Positions 21,641-34,393 are shown, counted from the first letter of the stretch. The stretch is DNA of 64,000 nt from Prunus persica (GCF_000346465.2 NC_034010.1:11372558-11436557), one strand, 5' to 3'. A program made the numbers and translations. Notes: generated by a model from the letters alone, not told the origin.

Positions 21641-22371
21641 ATAAGTGAGAGGCGCCGCTATGGTGGAGAACCCTTCCACGAAGCGAGGTAATACCCGGCT
21701 ATCCCGAGAAAACTCCGTATCTCAGTAACACTGGTTGGTCGTGGCCAATTCACTACTGCTTCAATCTTTTGGGGATCAACATAAATGCCCTCTGCTGAGA
21801 TCACGTGCCCCAAGAAACTAACTCTGTCTAACCAAAACTAACACTTGCTGAATTTGGCATAAAGTTGCCTCTTTCTCAGAGTCTTCAACACAATGTCTAA
21901 GTGCTTCATATGTGCCTTCTGACTCTTAGAATACACCAGAATGTCATCTATGAACACAATCACGAAGCGATCTAAGTAACGTTGAAACACTCTATTCATG
22001 AGGTCCATAAATGCAGCTGGTGCATTAGTTAATCCAAATGGCATCACCAGGAACTCATAGTGCCCATACCTCATTCAAAAAGCTGTTTTAGGTACATACT
22101 CTTCTCTAACCCGTAACTGATGATATCCAGATCTCAAATCAATCTTAGAAAATACCTTGGCACCCTTCAGCTGATCAAACAAATCATCAATGCGAGGTAA
22201 TGGATATCTATTCTGCACTGTGACCTTGTTCAGCTGCCTGTAGTCAATGCCTAATCTCATGGTGCCATCCTTTTTCTTAACAAATAAAATTGGAGCGCCC
22301 CAAGGAGAAAAACTAGGTTGGATAAAACCCTTATCTACCAGCTCCTGCAACTGAGTCTTTAACTCCCTCAA
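21640..22371 (-). pseudogene. Chromovirus reverse transcriptase, broken
   Basis: The frames at 22371-22075 and 22074-21838 carry RT motifs in order: [53 protein letters not shown] and the catalytic [10 protein letters not shown]. In-frame stops separate the blocks: TGA near 22075, TAG near 21838 and more after VISAEGI. At the first stop the codons look like two C-to-T changes. The enzyme would copy element RNA into DNA in cytoplasmic particles. Confidence 0.9.
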
Positions 22372-22499
22372 CTATACTGGCGCCATTCTGTACGGTGCCT
22401 GAGAAATAGGATTCATTCCTGGAGTGAGCTCAATAATGAACTCGATCTCCCGATAAGGAGGTAATCCAGGAAGGTCCTCGGGGAATACATCTGGAAATT

Positions 22500-23148
22500 C
22501 CTATACGACTGGAATATCTTTCAATCTCAGCCCATTATCTCTGGTATTAATTACATGCGCTATATATCCTGAGCACCCTTTTCTGAGCAACCGTTTTGCC
22601 ATCATAGCTGAAATGAGGCAAGATGGAAGCACTCTGCGCTCGCCATAAAAAGTTACTTCAGGTCGTCTGGGACTACTGAATACAACTTCTTTCCTGAAGC
22701 AATCTATTGAGGCACGATGTTTGGCCAACCAATCCATCCCTAAAATGACATCCAAGTCAACCATTCCCAAAGGAATTAAATCTGCCTCCAGAAACACATC
22801 TCCCACCATCACTATACTATCTCGATACACTGTACTTACCCTAAAAATCTCTCATGTAGGTACAGAGATCACCAGTTCGTTTTGTAGGGCTGAAAGTCTT
22901 ACATTGGCATTGTGGCCCGAACTAGGTGTGACAAACGAGTGCGTAGCCCCAGGGTCAATCAAAATTCTAGCAGGGATTCCAAAAACCGGTAAAATACCTG
23001 TAATTACATCCGGTGATGCATGTGCCTCCTGCTGGGACATATTGTACACTCTGCTTGTGGCCCTGGAACGTTCACCACGTCCCCTTTGCTGATTGCTGCC
23101 TCGGCTGGCTACGCTGGTCTGGGCCCCACCACTGGACAAAGCCTCCAC
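22500..23148 (-). pseudogene. Chromovirus aspartic protease region
   Basis: The frame 23148-22852 contains a retropepsin-like active site (ARILIDPGATHSFVTP). The frame 22830-22501 continues with VDLDVILGMDWLAKHRASID and the linker to RT, ending in a stop near 22501. The two frames are separated by at least one break near 22840. The protease cleaves the gag-pol precursor. Confidence 0.82.
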
Positions 23149-23229
23149 AAACTGTGGTGTCCCCTGTGATCTACCCTGAAGACCTGTCTCTGGAGTCGAT
23201 GCAGCTGTGGTCTCTCTACTCTAAAGGAG

Positions 23230-24192
23230 CAGCGGGCAATCCTTCCTAAAATGTCCAGATTGTCCACAATAATAACATCCAGTAGTGCCCTGCTGGCAAG
23301 TCCCAGAATGGTATCTACCATACTTGGCACATTAGGGGCGACTCCTCTTGCCAGATACTGATAGCAACTGTCTCCCAGTACCTCTAGCTGCACTACCCCC
23401 GGAGCGGTTCCCAGAACTGCTACTCTGGTTGGAACCTCCACTACTGAATCCAGGTCGGTAACCTCCGTAGCTGCAGCCACTAGATGATCCAGAACTGTAA
23501 CTGCCTCTCTTGGATGATCCCTGACTAGGACCGCCTATGTCAAACTGTTGCCTACGGGGTTCACCCCGTGGTCTGACCACCATCTAGCTGCTCTCAATCA
23601 ACAAGGCAGACATCACCACATCACCAAAGTTAGTCAACTGCTGACTGATCACGATATCTCGAATGGAAGCCTTTAACCCCATAGTGAAAAGTTGGCACTT
23701 CTTGATTTCATCCTCCACCAGTGGAAGACAATACTTGGACAACTCATTAAACTTTTTCTCGTACTCTAATACTGTCATTATCCTCTGTTTCAGCTGTAAA
23801 AACTCTTCCATCTTCACATTCTGGTAGGCTTGTGGATAGTACTGACTGTCAAATACGGCTCTGAATACTTGCCACGTAATGGCTAAAAGATCCCGATATC
23901 TCCTCTTAACCGAGTCCCACCAATGTCTAGCATTTCTGATAAAAAAGAAGGTAGCCAGAGTAACCTTACAGTTCTGTGGAACAACAATGACCTCCATGAT
24001 CCGCTCCATCTTTTCCATCCATTCCTCAGCTACCACTAGGTTACCATCACCATCAAAATCAGTGGCCCAAATCCTCATAGCTTGATCAGCATATCCCAGG
24101 GAGGGATCTTTGGGCTGCCCAGTCCTGGCTAAAGCCTGAGTCAGCAACTCCAAAGTCTGCTGGAAGTTGGGATCTCCCAGCATAGTAGGCAC
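23230..24192 (-). pseudogene. Chromovirus gag (capsid and zinc knuckle)
   Basis: The frame 24192-23584 holds the gag capsid region (ARHWWDSVKRRY, EFLQLKQRIMTVLEYEKKFNELSKY). It ends at a stop near 23584, followed by a Gly/Ser/Arg-rich linker (23583-23332) and, in another frame, a CCHC knuckle CYYCGQSGHFRKDC at about 23235-23280. Gag packages the element RNA. The stop and frame changes make it non-functional. Confidence 0.82.
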
Positions 24193-24431
24193 ATCAGGTA
24201 CGGCTCCTGACGGGCCTCCAACAACGGACTGCTCTACGGTTCAGGTACCGGTGCAGGAATAGGAACTTCCTCCAGCTAGAGCTGGGGATCCTGTCCCTTT
24301 TGTCAGGAGGACTGTCTAGTCCCTCTACAGACACCACCACGCTTAGGGCCCATATTTATTGTCACAAGAAACAGATATTCAAGAAAACTGGAATGCACAA
24401 AGTGCAATGTCGACAAGAAAGTAAACCTAAT

Positions 24432-24443
24432 GCCCTGATACCA
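24432..24443 (-). other. Primer-binding site, initiator tRNA-Met type
   Basis: Reading the minus strand out of the 5' LTR, after a short ACT spacer comes TGGTATCAGGGC. This matches the common plant initiator-Met primer-binding site (TGGTATCAGAGC) with one mismatch, and fixes both the LTR edge at 24447 and the element's direction. Confidence 0.88.
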
Positions 24444-24446
24444 AGT

Positions 24447-26801
24447 TGACAGGACCCAACCCAAATTCCGCTTTGAAATCCGAACTGGGCCCTGTGGGTG
24501 TCCGACACCTGGCGGATGTCGGGCACGAATGACCTAATTGCCCTTCTATATAAAGCACGATAAAATAACAAGGTCAACTCCTACCGAAAAATCGGTAGAG
24601 TCTCCCATGAAAATTGGATCAATACCAAAACATTACACCTGCCAAACAAGTGTATATACAACCAACTGCCAGCATACGTATATATACATTCCAACATTTA
24701 CATTCTAAGCTTAGGGCAAATTGTCAGAGCGACTACTAAGAATTTACAAAGGAGTCAATCCTTTTACAAAACAAAAAGTCCTACATCAAAAGAAAGGCAC
24801 AACAGGTGTAAAACGGCCCGGTGGTGGATCCTTGTGCACGCCTACTACCTGGGGGTGCAAAACATTAAAAATGGTGAGTGGACCCAAAAATAAAGTTTAG
24901 AAAATAGCATATGAACATACTAACTCCACTGTAAAAACAGTTATACAAACTAAATTATTCTCTTTATTTCTGAAATCAATGCACTCATATAATTATACAT
25001 GTATATAAGCCAATCATACTCATGGTCAACATTAATTTCCTAAGGCTTTGAAAACAGTTTAAAACTACCACCTAGGTGTATCCCTTATTTCAGTCAATTC
25101 CTTATATCCGTCAATTCCTTGCATCACCATGGGTGACACGTGCTCGCAGGTCTCAGTGACACAAGGTCAGTCCGAGCCGCAACTAGCAAGATTCAGGGAA
25201 CTGTAGTCAGCCTGATCTGCATTACTCGCTCCACACAAGTTCGGGTACCATAGAACTCGTGGGGCAACTGTCAAGCATGCTGACTAAACCGAAGGCTACC
25301 AATAAAATCCGAAAGTAACATTTGATCTGAAGGCAACTTATTTACCAAAGGCAACATTTGTATATCTGGGTACAAGGTGGTTTAGGAAAATATAAAGTTT
25401 TTGAAGAAAATCTGCTGAATACTGAATTCCTGTAAACTCTAAAACTCTGCTACCATTTATCTGAAAATTTGATATCCTTTAAAGGATATTTTTACTCGGC
25501 AGCATGCAAAACAAAATATTTAAAAGTATATAACAGCTTATAAAACGCTAATCTTTGAATAAAACTTATTCAAGATCAATAACTGTAACTGAACTGCTTA
25601 AATTCATTGATAAAAACAAAGAGTCCACTCACAGATGGTTCGTGCTCGCTGGACCTCTTGAAGGTCCGTCCTGCAGGTCAACTGGTGCCCGGGTGCCTGA
25701 TTCAATGACCATAATATTCTATTAATACAATACGCAATATAGTATTAATTTAAAAACTCTAACCCCCGGCTCCTAGAAGTACGTGCGTCAGATTAAAGTT
25801 GTTCCTATGACCATAAAAGTTTTCCTTCCACTTGGAATAGTTTAGCAGTATCTTGGGACTCAAAAAGCGCTAAAGTCCTAAAAAGTCAACTTGGGACTCC
25901 ACGGGTACATGACCTCGCAATTATGATCCGGGAACCTCTAGAAGTTCCAATATACTTAGGATACATGTCCCGAGGGTTTGGTCTAGATCGGACGGTCGGA
26001 TTGATCACGATCGTACATTGCACGATTTCTAAACCCTAGCCCTAGGGTTTGCGATTTCGGAGTATCCGGGACTCCAATTCACGATTCGTCGAATCCTAAA
26101 GATTCTGAAATTGTCTAGAGTAACATATCTGAAAAAGATTACGATCCAACGGCTCAACCATATTGAACCCGAAAATCGCACAATATGCAACAATCCGTTC
26201 GAGGCTCAAACGGTATCCAAATTGAGATCCGCGAATTCCTACGCACTCGTGACAACCTAAGGATCTCATCGAGACATAGTGCCACTTCACTACCCTCATC
26301 CACGCACCGCCACATGCGCCGGCAGCGCTGGGTGTCCAAAGCGATTATGTATCGCCAGAAAATCTCAAAACCACGGCTCCCAACTCCTACCCCAGGTATA
26401 ACACCCTATTTGGAGCCACTTTTGTTCTTAGACCTGCCCCAAAAACTGACCGGAAGTGGCCAGAATCGAGATCCCAAAATCGGCCGAATTTCAATTCGCA
26501 AATCGAATTACCTACACTAAGAACCGATTGAATCCTACGCAACCGGCAGCTAGAACAGCTCGAGAGGTTCAAAATCCATACTTGGATCGTCTGATTTGGT
26601 GGCCGGATGACGGAGATCGACGGCCGTGAAGTTTCACGAAAACTGGTGATTTTCGTGGTTTTCCGGCGGGATAACGGCAGCGGCTGGGCGGGGTGAGGTG
26701 GCGGCGTGACGCCGGTCAGATCGGTACCGGTGACGTGGCCTGTGGTGGCCGGAACCGTTGGCTACGACAAAAACTGGACGGAGGGGGTGGGCTGCGCTCG
26801 C

Positions 26802-26846
<45 letters not shown>

Positions 26847-27113
26847 GTTTTTTTTAAAATCTGATTTTTCAAATTACTGTTTTGCCCTTCAGAGTATTTT
26901 AACCGTATTTTCTTCGTTAAAGCTCCGATTCGAGCCCATTTTGTGTCTACAGACTCATTTCGTCGTGCTCTACGCAACGGTGTGTGTGGAATTGTCAAAT
27001 TCCTTCTCGGTCAAAAAGTCAACCTTTCTTTAATAAATTATTCCAAGGCCAAAATTGTCTTTTCCTCTTAATAAATTACTAATTAAATATTAATTTGGGT
27101 TTGGGTTATTACA
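24447..27113 (-). repeat. 5' LTR of the chromovirus (2667 bp)
   Basis: Same family and length as 16920-19571. On the minus strand it begins TGTAATAACCC at 27113. A GA run lies at 26806-26840 (shorter than in the other LTR), about 270 bp from the 5' edge. Apart from small indels and substitutions the two LTRs align end to end by eye. Confidence 0.95.
26806..26840. repeat. (GA)n microsatellite in the 5' LTR
   Basis: About 17 GA units, at the same place in the LTR as the longer run at 19208-19282. Confidence 0.95.
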
Positions 27114-29123
27114 TGTATTATACCATGGTCACCCTCCTTCCAAAAGTATAGGGTATGCACCAAAACCCGTAGCATCCCATCATTAGATCTATGCTCACAA
27201 AAATATATATTGGCCAATCACGAGGTATACCTGTACGTGTTTCTGGTATAGTAACTTCTGACTTTTTTTGTTTCCAAATATAAACCTTCTTGTTTCTAAC
27301 GGTGACATCTGCCACATCCTTTTTTTAAACCTAAACATTACCAATCTTCTTCCCCTTCGCCGTAAAAACATATGCATTTCCATCACTTTCAATGCTTCAC
27401 TTATCACATCGCGCAATTGATTTTTTTTATTTTGCAGCAACTCAATAGCAAGTCACATCCGCTATACATTAGAGTCGTACTGCAACCAACAACAACAAAA
27501 TATTCAGCATTTTATTACGTATAAAATATTTTTACCATAAAAATCGCACATGTGCAGTGCATAACTGTTCATGCCACAATTAACCATAATATTGCATGTT
27601 TCTTATAACAAAAATGTCATAATCCACACTATTAGGTTGGACGGGATGAGCATCCAATGCAGACACAACAGAAAAAGGAGGAGAACGTCCACCCCGTCTT
27701 AAACACCGACAAGATGTCATCATGAAAAATGGAGTCTAGGTACAACAACTGTTGCATGAACAACAACATAATCGACATAAGTAACATCGAGCAAAAGAAA
27801 TACGTATAAGTGCATTGAACAAAAGCTTCTCCACCTACAGTAAGTTGGCAATCGTTCTCGTGTTTCTTATTATGACGCGCATTAGGTAAACTGTTCCAAA
27901 TTTCTACTTTCTTACGGAAAGTGTCACAAACCAAAAGATACTAGTGACCAATTATATCATCGTGCATCAGAATATATATCTGCAAAAAAGTGGTATATTC
28001 ATTATCACTGATAATTCACATAATTGGAGCTTGCATACGAAACCCACCTGCATGCAATTCTTCAATCGCCCATCAAATCTTACGAGATAATAAAGCTTGT
28101 GTGTCCTGGCACATGACGTCATACAATCACCTGGACGTACCAACTTGGCTCCTTCCTGCATTTTATGCACATCACCTTTAACCAAAAAATATCCTTCATT
28201 AATCTTATCCATTTACTTACCGACCAAAAATACGTAGGTATGAACCACGTTTTGAATTCATAGTCCTTACATCATCAAAGAGAGGCGACGAGGGGCAAGG
28301 CTTCCGAAATGGTAACGATTTATAGCTATAGCACCAGTATCAAAGAGTAGTTTAATACGAAACAGAAAAAATGAGTCTTCTAATCAATTTTTCTTAAGTC
28401 ATTATGACAACATGACACATATAATAATTATTTTCACAAATTTGGTTTAGGGTATACCTCCAAGGTTTTGGAACCAATGAATTGCAATAAAATGCAAAAC
28501 TTATTAGATCTATATCATCTTTAGAAATATCATTGGTCATCCGAAATGGACCGACATTCAATCTCTTCATAATCAGCTCGTGCGCAATTGTCTGGTTTTT
28601 GCATTTGCTTTAACTTTCAACGCATTGAAGTCTTCATAAGGAGTTATCTTGTAGGGACTGGGCTTTTTATCCGCTGTTGCATGAGTCACTATCGGATCCC
28701 TTGTTGAAGTAGAACCACAATTCTCTATGAACAAACTTCTTACGTCGTTGTGAGCCATTTTATCCTAGTGCCCATAAATCATTACAAAATAGCATTTACA
28801 AATCAATCTAACTGAAACAAAAATATATTTGATGATACAATGAGTCTGCATAAAATAGGGACATCTAACTTTGTTATTACATTGGGAGACAACCAAATAA
28901 AAATACAACGTAATCCATAGTACAATGATTTTCGCAAATCAAATATTCGATGATTGTCATCATCTAAACATTACGTACAAGTGAAATTATTAAAACAAAT
29001 ACAAGCAAGCTACAACCAATACTCATCATACCTCATTATGAGGTTGTTTTGCATGTTTTCTCTTATGGATGACTTCAACAGAGGAGCCAAATTTTATCAA
29101 GATTTGCAAATCCTTTGACATTG
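27114..29123 (-). pseudogene. 3' half of a decayed Ulp1/C48-type gene
   Basis: Minus-strand fragments fit the C-terminal half of a transposon-type Ulp1 protease gene: an exon ending at the Tat insertion (MSKDLQILIKFGSSVEVIHK.. then donor GTATGA near 29030), MAHNDVRSLF..KKPSPYKITPYEDF (28758-28573, frameshift near 28590), a fragment near 28270-28130 and VCDTFRKKVEIWNSLPNARH (27934-27840). Just before the last fragment the frame reads GH, stop (TAG), YLLVCDT, where active C48 enzymes have the catalytic His followed by Trp; the later acidic residue is Asn. The protease would be dead. The 5' half is at 43472-44970 beyond the Tat element. Confidence 0.65.
29119..29123. repeat. Left target-site duplication of the Tat element (CATTG)
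   Basis: CATTG here and at 43472-43476 flank the outer LTR edges exactly. Confidence 0.95.
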
Positions 29124-30448
29124 TGTTCACCCGTTTTCGTGTCTACTCCTGAGATGGAAGGGCGAAGTTCCCCACTGGCTTGGAGACCATTTGTTTGGTC
29201 CACAAGTCAGCTTTCTTTGGTGTGTGTGAGCGTGCCACTGCTAGCAATGTAAATTCTACCAGACTTCTTTTTAGAGTGGATAACTTGCGCCCCAAGTTAC
29301 TGACTTCTAAAACAAATGATTGTGAATTTGGGTGAGGAATATCTCCCAAGTAAGTTCTTTTCTTGCCTCAGACTGGTGAGGACTTTCTTAATTTATCTCA
29401 GTATCAAATAGTTGTTCTGGCCAGAATAGATAATAATGAAGTGGACTGTTTTAGGCAGAACGGCCTTTTACAAAGTTAAAAAGGGAGAAATTAACTCTAG
29501 AAAGACAAAGAGATGGCTGGAATCCCATTTCTGCCTGGGTAGAAACTTCTGATCCAGGCTGGACTGAGTATGTCTTGTAATGAGAGAGATCTCGTTTTTA
29601 GAAGACTTATTTTCTAAGTCTGAACTTTGGAATTCTGATCTAAAGCTGGTTTCTCTTGGAATCCAAGTGAGCTTTTGGTTGTTTTCTGATTGTTTGATTG
29701 GTTGTTGAATCTTTTGAGTGTTTTTTTTGTTTTTTTTTGTTGTGTTCTGCTTCCTTGCCTACTTTCGTTTTTATAAGAGACCCTCTTGGGGAGGTGATTT
29801 TAATCCTAAATAATGGGCGGCAAAAAAGATCTCTTATAATGTAAAGTAAAAAGGGATTCTTATCAATCATGGCAGATAGGCTCTGAGCAGTCACCTCCTA
29901 AAGTAGTCCCTTCCCTGGTTTCCTGGGTGGCAGTTTTCTAATTCAACCAACGCCACCGTCTGTGTGGGCTTTTTATGGCGGTTGGTTCTTTTCTTTTATT
30001 TTTTTCTAAACAGTTCCCTGTTTTCCGTTCTAATTAGAAAGCGTGATCCGTGAATTCCTTGGAAGATGGTGTATTGATTTGGAGCAAAATCTCGAACACA
30101 GATGGGTTTTTGATCTTCTGTTGGCAGTGTTTCAGAGATGTCCCTCTCATATTTTAAAATTTAGTTGGAATTGCTGACTTTTCAAAGTTGAGGCGATCAC
30201 GTGGGTATGTTTTTGATCCCTTGGGTTTGAACCTAACAAAAAATTACGGGCTGATCCTTAAAGCCCATTTGAAAGTTTCCACGTTTGGGCTTTCTTGGGC
30301 TGAGGCTTTGTTTTCGACATTTTTTGGCGTGAAGCCCAACCTATCTGGATCCTAATCTTTATTATTCTCAAATTTTTTTGGGCTGGGCAGGTAATTTTAC
30401 CATGGGCCTGTCTTTTGGACTTTGGCGTGCTGAATTTGGGCCCAAACA
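29124..30448 (-). repeat. 3' LTR of the Tat element (1325 bp, shortened)
   Basis: It matches the other LTR except for one block of about 262 bp present there (about 42338-42600) and absent here at about 29575. The junction lies inside TATGTCT/TGTAATG. The short direct TGT at both edges of the block suggests a deletion in this copy. Confidence 0.95.
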
Positions 30449-30808
30449 ATGCCCCTTAAGTCTGAATCGTTTTGGAACGGTTTCAGACTTAATGTTTTTG
30501 CCTTTAATTTGCGTGCCAGTTTTCCGTTTTTGTATTTAGCCCACGTCTGCCACGTTTGCCACGTTTGCCTACCACGAACTAGAGTTCGTGGGAAAACGGC
30601 TAGTTATTAGCTAGTTATTAGCTAATAATCATCAGGTGTCGTCCCATCTTCTTCTTCCCACGTTTTCGAGCCCCTCTCTAAAAGAAATTCAAATCCACCG
30701 CTTCTGAAAACCCTAAACCTTCCGACTTTGTTCCTCCGAGCTTTTCTTCGGAATTTCCATTGTTTTCTTCAGACCTTTCTTTTCTCTGCTTCTTCCCCCG
30801 AATCAGAA
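30449..30808 (+). promoter_or_regulatory. Spacer and presumed promoter/leader of the antisense gene
   Basis: The first ten bases, read on minus, give AAGGGGCATT beside the 3' LTR, a likely purine tract for the retroelement. Further in are three GCCACGT/CCACGTTT motifs (about 30538-30570) with ACGT cores, a TAGTTATTAGC duplication (about 30600-30630) and a pyrimidine-rich leader before the ATG at 30809. No clear TATA box was identified, so promoter activity is inference from position. Confidence 0.4.
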
Positions 30809-33800
30809 ATGTCTTCCCCGAGGTTCCGCGCTCAGTCTTCTTCATCTCCAGTTCCTCCCGATTACATCACTGGGACCGGGATTGATGCTCACGCGATTGA
30901 AGTCAGGAGCAAGCTTCATCCCTTTGCCCAAAAGAATCTGGATGAGAATGTCCTTCATTTGTTCGAGAACACCCTGGTGTTAGGGCCTCACTGGTTTGGT
31001 CCTGTTCCAGCTGAGATGGCAGAATTGCTGAAAAAGGATGCCGAGGCTCCTTTGTGCTTTGAGAGTACTTCTGCCCTGGCTTCTTATTCTTGGGTCAGCA
31101 AGAATTTGAGTCGGTCTTTCCTGTCCAGCGAGGTGAGGAACAGTCTGGTTAAATGGGCAAACTGGATTGACAGACTTCTCCCGAGATATGGGGGTCACTG
31201 GAGGAGAGCCGAGATTTATGACGCCATTCTCCTGTCCAAGCAGTCGATTAACAGAGATGAGAACCTGCTTGCCGCTGCTTTGTGCTTCTGGAATTCTGCC
31301 AGCAACACATTTGATTCAGGCCCTATGGCGTCAACCCTGCTGGATATGGCCCAGATCTTTGGGTTCAGGGCCCATGGTAGGCCTGTTGATGCCGTTGGAG
31401 ATTATCATAGGCGAAGGAATCAAGAGAAAGTGGCCACTCCTTTCACTATCTCTTCAGCCATGATCAACCAGAACTGCTCTTTCTCCAATTATCTGAAGAA
31501 ATTCAGTGCTGAGAAGGACAAGGATCAACAACACATGTTGTTCCTTCTGTATTGGCTGAACCGGTTCATTCTCCCTAATCGGTCTTCTGCAGTTCTGCTA
31601 GAGTACAGACATTTAGCAGAAGCACTTCACAATCACACGATGTGGGGCTTGGGCCTACAGTTCTGGCTCACCTTTTCAAGAATCTGCACACTGCCACCCT
31701 GGAGAATCCACTGAACCTGTCGGCCCCTGGCGCATTCTGGATGATCCAGATCTGGCTGCAGGTCTATTTTCCAGAGCTAAGGTTCCCAGACATAGTTCTG
31801 CCTGAAGACCAAGTCCTGGCCCTTCCTCTGATGTCGACAGAAGTGCCCAAGCATTCTATTAAGGAGTACTTGATGTTCTTCAGGCATTGTACAAAAAGGT
31901 CGGCAGCTCAGTGGCAAGTGGTGATCAGAAGGACCTATCCTTGGTTCCAGACCGGATTTCGGTTGTTTGAGAAGGAGCCAGAAGATGAGGCTGCCAGAAC
32001 AGACTTCAGGAGGAAATTTCTGAGCGTTACTCTGCCCAGAGATCTACCCCATGGTGGGGGCAAACCTCCAAACTATCATCTGGGGGCAGAAGTCTACCAT
32101 CCCAACTTCTGCGCAAGGCAGCTTGGTTGTCCTCAGCTTATTCCGCTGAAATCATATCGGAGTTGTAACCGGGCCTCTTCTTGAAGGGATGCAGATGATC
32201 TGGAGGTGCACAAGGATGCCCGGTGTGCAGTGAACAAAATCAACAACAGTACGGATGCCCTCTATCCCTCGTGGGAGCTGAATTCCTGCAGTTCTGTCGA
32301 TTTTGACGCATGGTGGAAAGCTAAATTCCAGGGTCTGCCTGCTTCTGTCACTGCCCTCAAGGTGCTGTTTGATGGTTGGGAAAACTGGGTCATTTTTGCG
32401 GATGGGGATGCCAAGACGCACATGATCCAGACTATCAAAGACATCAATGCACAAATCATAGAAGGTAGATTTTTGATTCTGTCTGGGATTTATTCTGTCT
32501 TGATGATCGATTTCTAATGTCTATTCTATGTATATCAGATCCTTCCCTGACCAGCGTAGGTGGGCAGTCCGTTCAGGCTGGAGAAGTGATTGGTAAGTCT
32601 TCCTTTTTAATTTTCTTCTATCTTTTTCTGTTGGATTGGTTTCTAATCTCTAACTCCTTGGTGCAGTCTCTTCTGTCATTGCCACCGGGGACTTGGAGCT
32701 TCCTTCTGCAGATGAAGGAGATGAGGTCCAGGCAGAACAAACCCCTGCCGAGGCCGCTCTTTCTGGCAGAAGAAAAAGAAAAGGACCTGCCCCTCCTTCG
32801 AACAATACCATGCGGCCTGGCATTTCAGGTAAGCTCGTGATGTTCCACCTATTCCTTTCAGATTTATTCTGACCTGCCTTCTTTTCCCTAATCTTGCTTT
32901 TGTTCTGTCCAGCTGAAAGTCCTCCCCCTCCTCCTACTAAGTTGAAAAAACTTAAAAAGAGGAGTGAGGCGGAGTATATTGCCGCGGAAGAAACCGCAGC
33001 AGTCCCCACCACTACCTCTGGGACGGATGAAGAGCTGCGAGAGGCTTTTGAGGAGGTGGAGCAGGAAAAAGAACTGGAAGAGCTGGAAGGAATGCCTCAG
33101 GAAGAAGCGGCAGTGGTGGAAGAAGAGGTGAGTTTTATTTCTGTGATTTGCATCAGTTCCCCTCTTGCCCCTTCTCTTCTGTTCTGACCCCTGTTTTGTA
33201 GGAGGAGATCCCTGCTGAGGTGATTGCAGAGAGCATTGCCTTGGTGCAGAAGCAACAAGGAGGTCCAAGGGCCGAGCTGACTAGCTTAGAACTGGCCTTA
33301 TTTGAGGATGCCGAGGCAGAGCACTCTACTGCCGCTCCAGCGACTGAGGATCGGGCGGAGCGGTCTGTTTTAGAGCCTGTGGATCAGGAAGAACTGTCTG
33401 TTGTAGTTCCGGAGGCTGAAGTGGAAACAACTGTCGCTGCCCCTGTGGTTATGGTAATTCTCCTCCTTACCTGTCCATATTTTCCTGCAAATCTACCTTG
33501 TTCTTTATTTTTAACTATTGTAGCCTTTCCAGGTAGAGGTGCCTAAAGCAGTTGGCGTCCTGGCAGCGGTGACCAGTCCCCTGAAGCCTCCCATTGTTGC
33601 TGTAAGTTTCCGTAACTTTTGGGCCCTTACTTTCCGCTTTCTGTCTGGTCTTAACTTATGCTTTCTTTTGCAGATGCCCATTCATTCCTTTCCAGGATCA
33701 TCTGCCACGGCTTCCTTTGCTGATCCAGAACTGGAAGAGTTTGAAGCCATGGATCTGGATGCCCAATTGGATAGATTGGAGAAACTTAGCTCTCCTCCAG

Positions 33801-34393
33801 GCAGGGCAAAATCTAGGGCAGTGGAGGAGGCCATGGAGAGGTTGAAAATCTGGCAGTCCACTGAGCTGGAGTTCGACCAAGACAAGGAAGCCCTTGATCA
33901 GCTGATGAAGGACTTGGACCTGCTACACAGACAGAATATGGCTCCGAAGCCTATTCTTGAGATGGGCCTAAGCTTGGCCAGAGATGTGCTCAACTTGCAT
34001 GATCGTTATGAGGATCTCAGGCCCACCTTCAAGACTTCTGAGTTCTGCAAGGCTACCCATGAAGCCAACCTGGCTGATTTTGCAAAGCAGAAAGCAGAAC
34101 TGGACCAGATGGTGGCAGGATACAAGGAAGCTAGGGCTACCGCAGACAAGCTGGAGAAGCAAATTGAAGAGCTCCAAAAACAACTGGCAGAGTGCAGGGA
34201 GGTGCAGAGCAGGCTTGGGGCTGGACTGAGTTCTAAGACCAAGGCTACTTTCCTTGTACAAAGCATGGTTGCGGCTTCCAGGCCAGCTTTGGAAATTGCA
34301 GAGGCTTCAATTCACCAAGGGGTGCTGCTCCAGAAAGAGCTTTCTGTCAAGAAGGCGAACCTGCAGGAGACTCTTAGGAAACTAGGATTTTAG
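30809..34393 (+). pseudogene. Antisense plant-mobile-domain gene with C-terminal coiled coil
   Basis: Seven exons with GT-AG borders: 30809-32464, 32539-32592, 32667-32828, 32913-33127, 33202-33453, about 33524-33601 and 33674-34393. The first exon encodes a plant mobile domain (aminotransferase-like; WFGPVPAEM..WANWIDRLLPRYGGHWRRAEIYDAI), a family that includes the Arabidopsis MAIN and MAIL1 proteins and is often carried by transposons. Exons 3-5 are Pro/Lys- and Glu-rich. The last exon is a long coiled coil (KAELDQMVAGY..LEKQIEELQKQL). The start may instead be an in-frame ATG at 30728. Frame breaks near 31645, 32150 and 32200 interrupt the first exon in this copy. A role in the element's life cycle is not known. 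Confidence 0.75.

Larger units (their letters stand above)
16920..27113 (-). mobile_element. Tekay/Del-type Ty3/gypsy chromovirus, full length but decayed
   Basis: The element is 10.2 kb and reads on the minus strand. Two long LTRs (16920-19571 and 24447-27113) end TG..CA. A primer-binding site lies beside the 5' LTR and a purine tract beside the 3' LTR. The order gag, protease, reverse transcriptase, RNase H, integrase and C-terminal chromodomain-like tail indicates a chromovirus. The tail and integrase resemble the Tekay/Del clade. Many stops and frameshifts break the polyprotein, so the copy cannot move by itself. LTR differences (about 9 of the first 112 bases) indicate an older insertion than the Tat element at 29-43 kb. 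Confidence 0.9.

Noticed and set aside
31642..32184. Separate gene with its own start at 31642
   Set aside because: It begins with GTG and continues the same domain as the upstream frame; it is a frameshifted part of the antisense gene.
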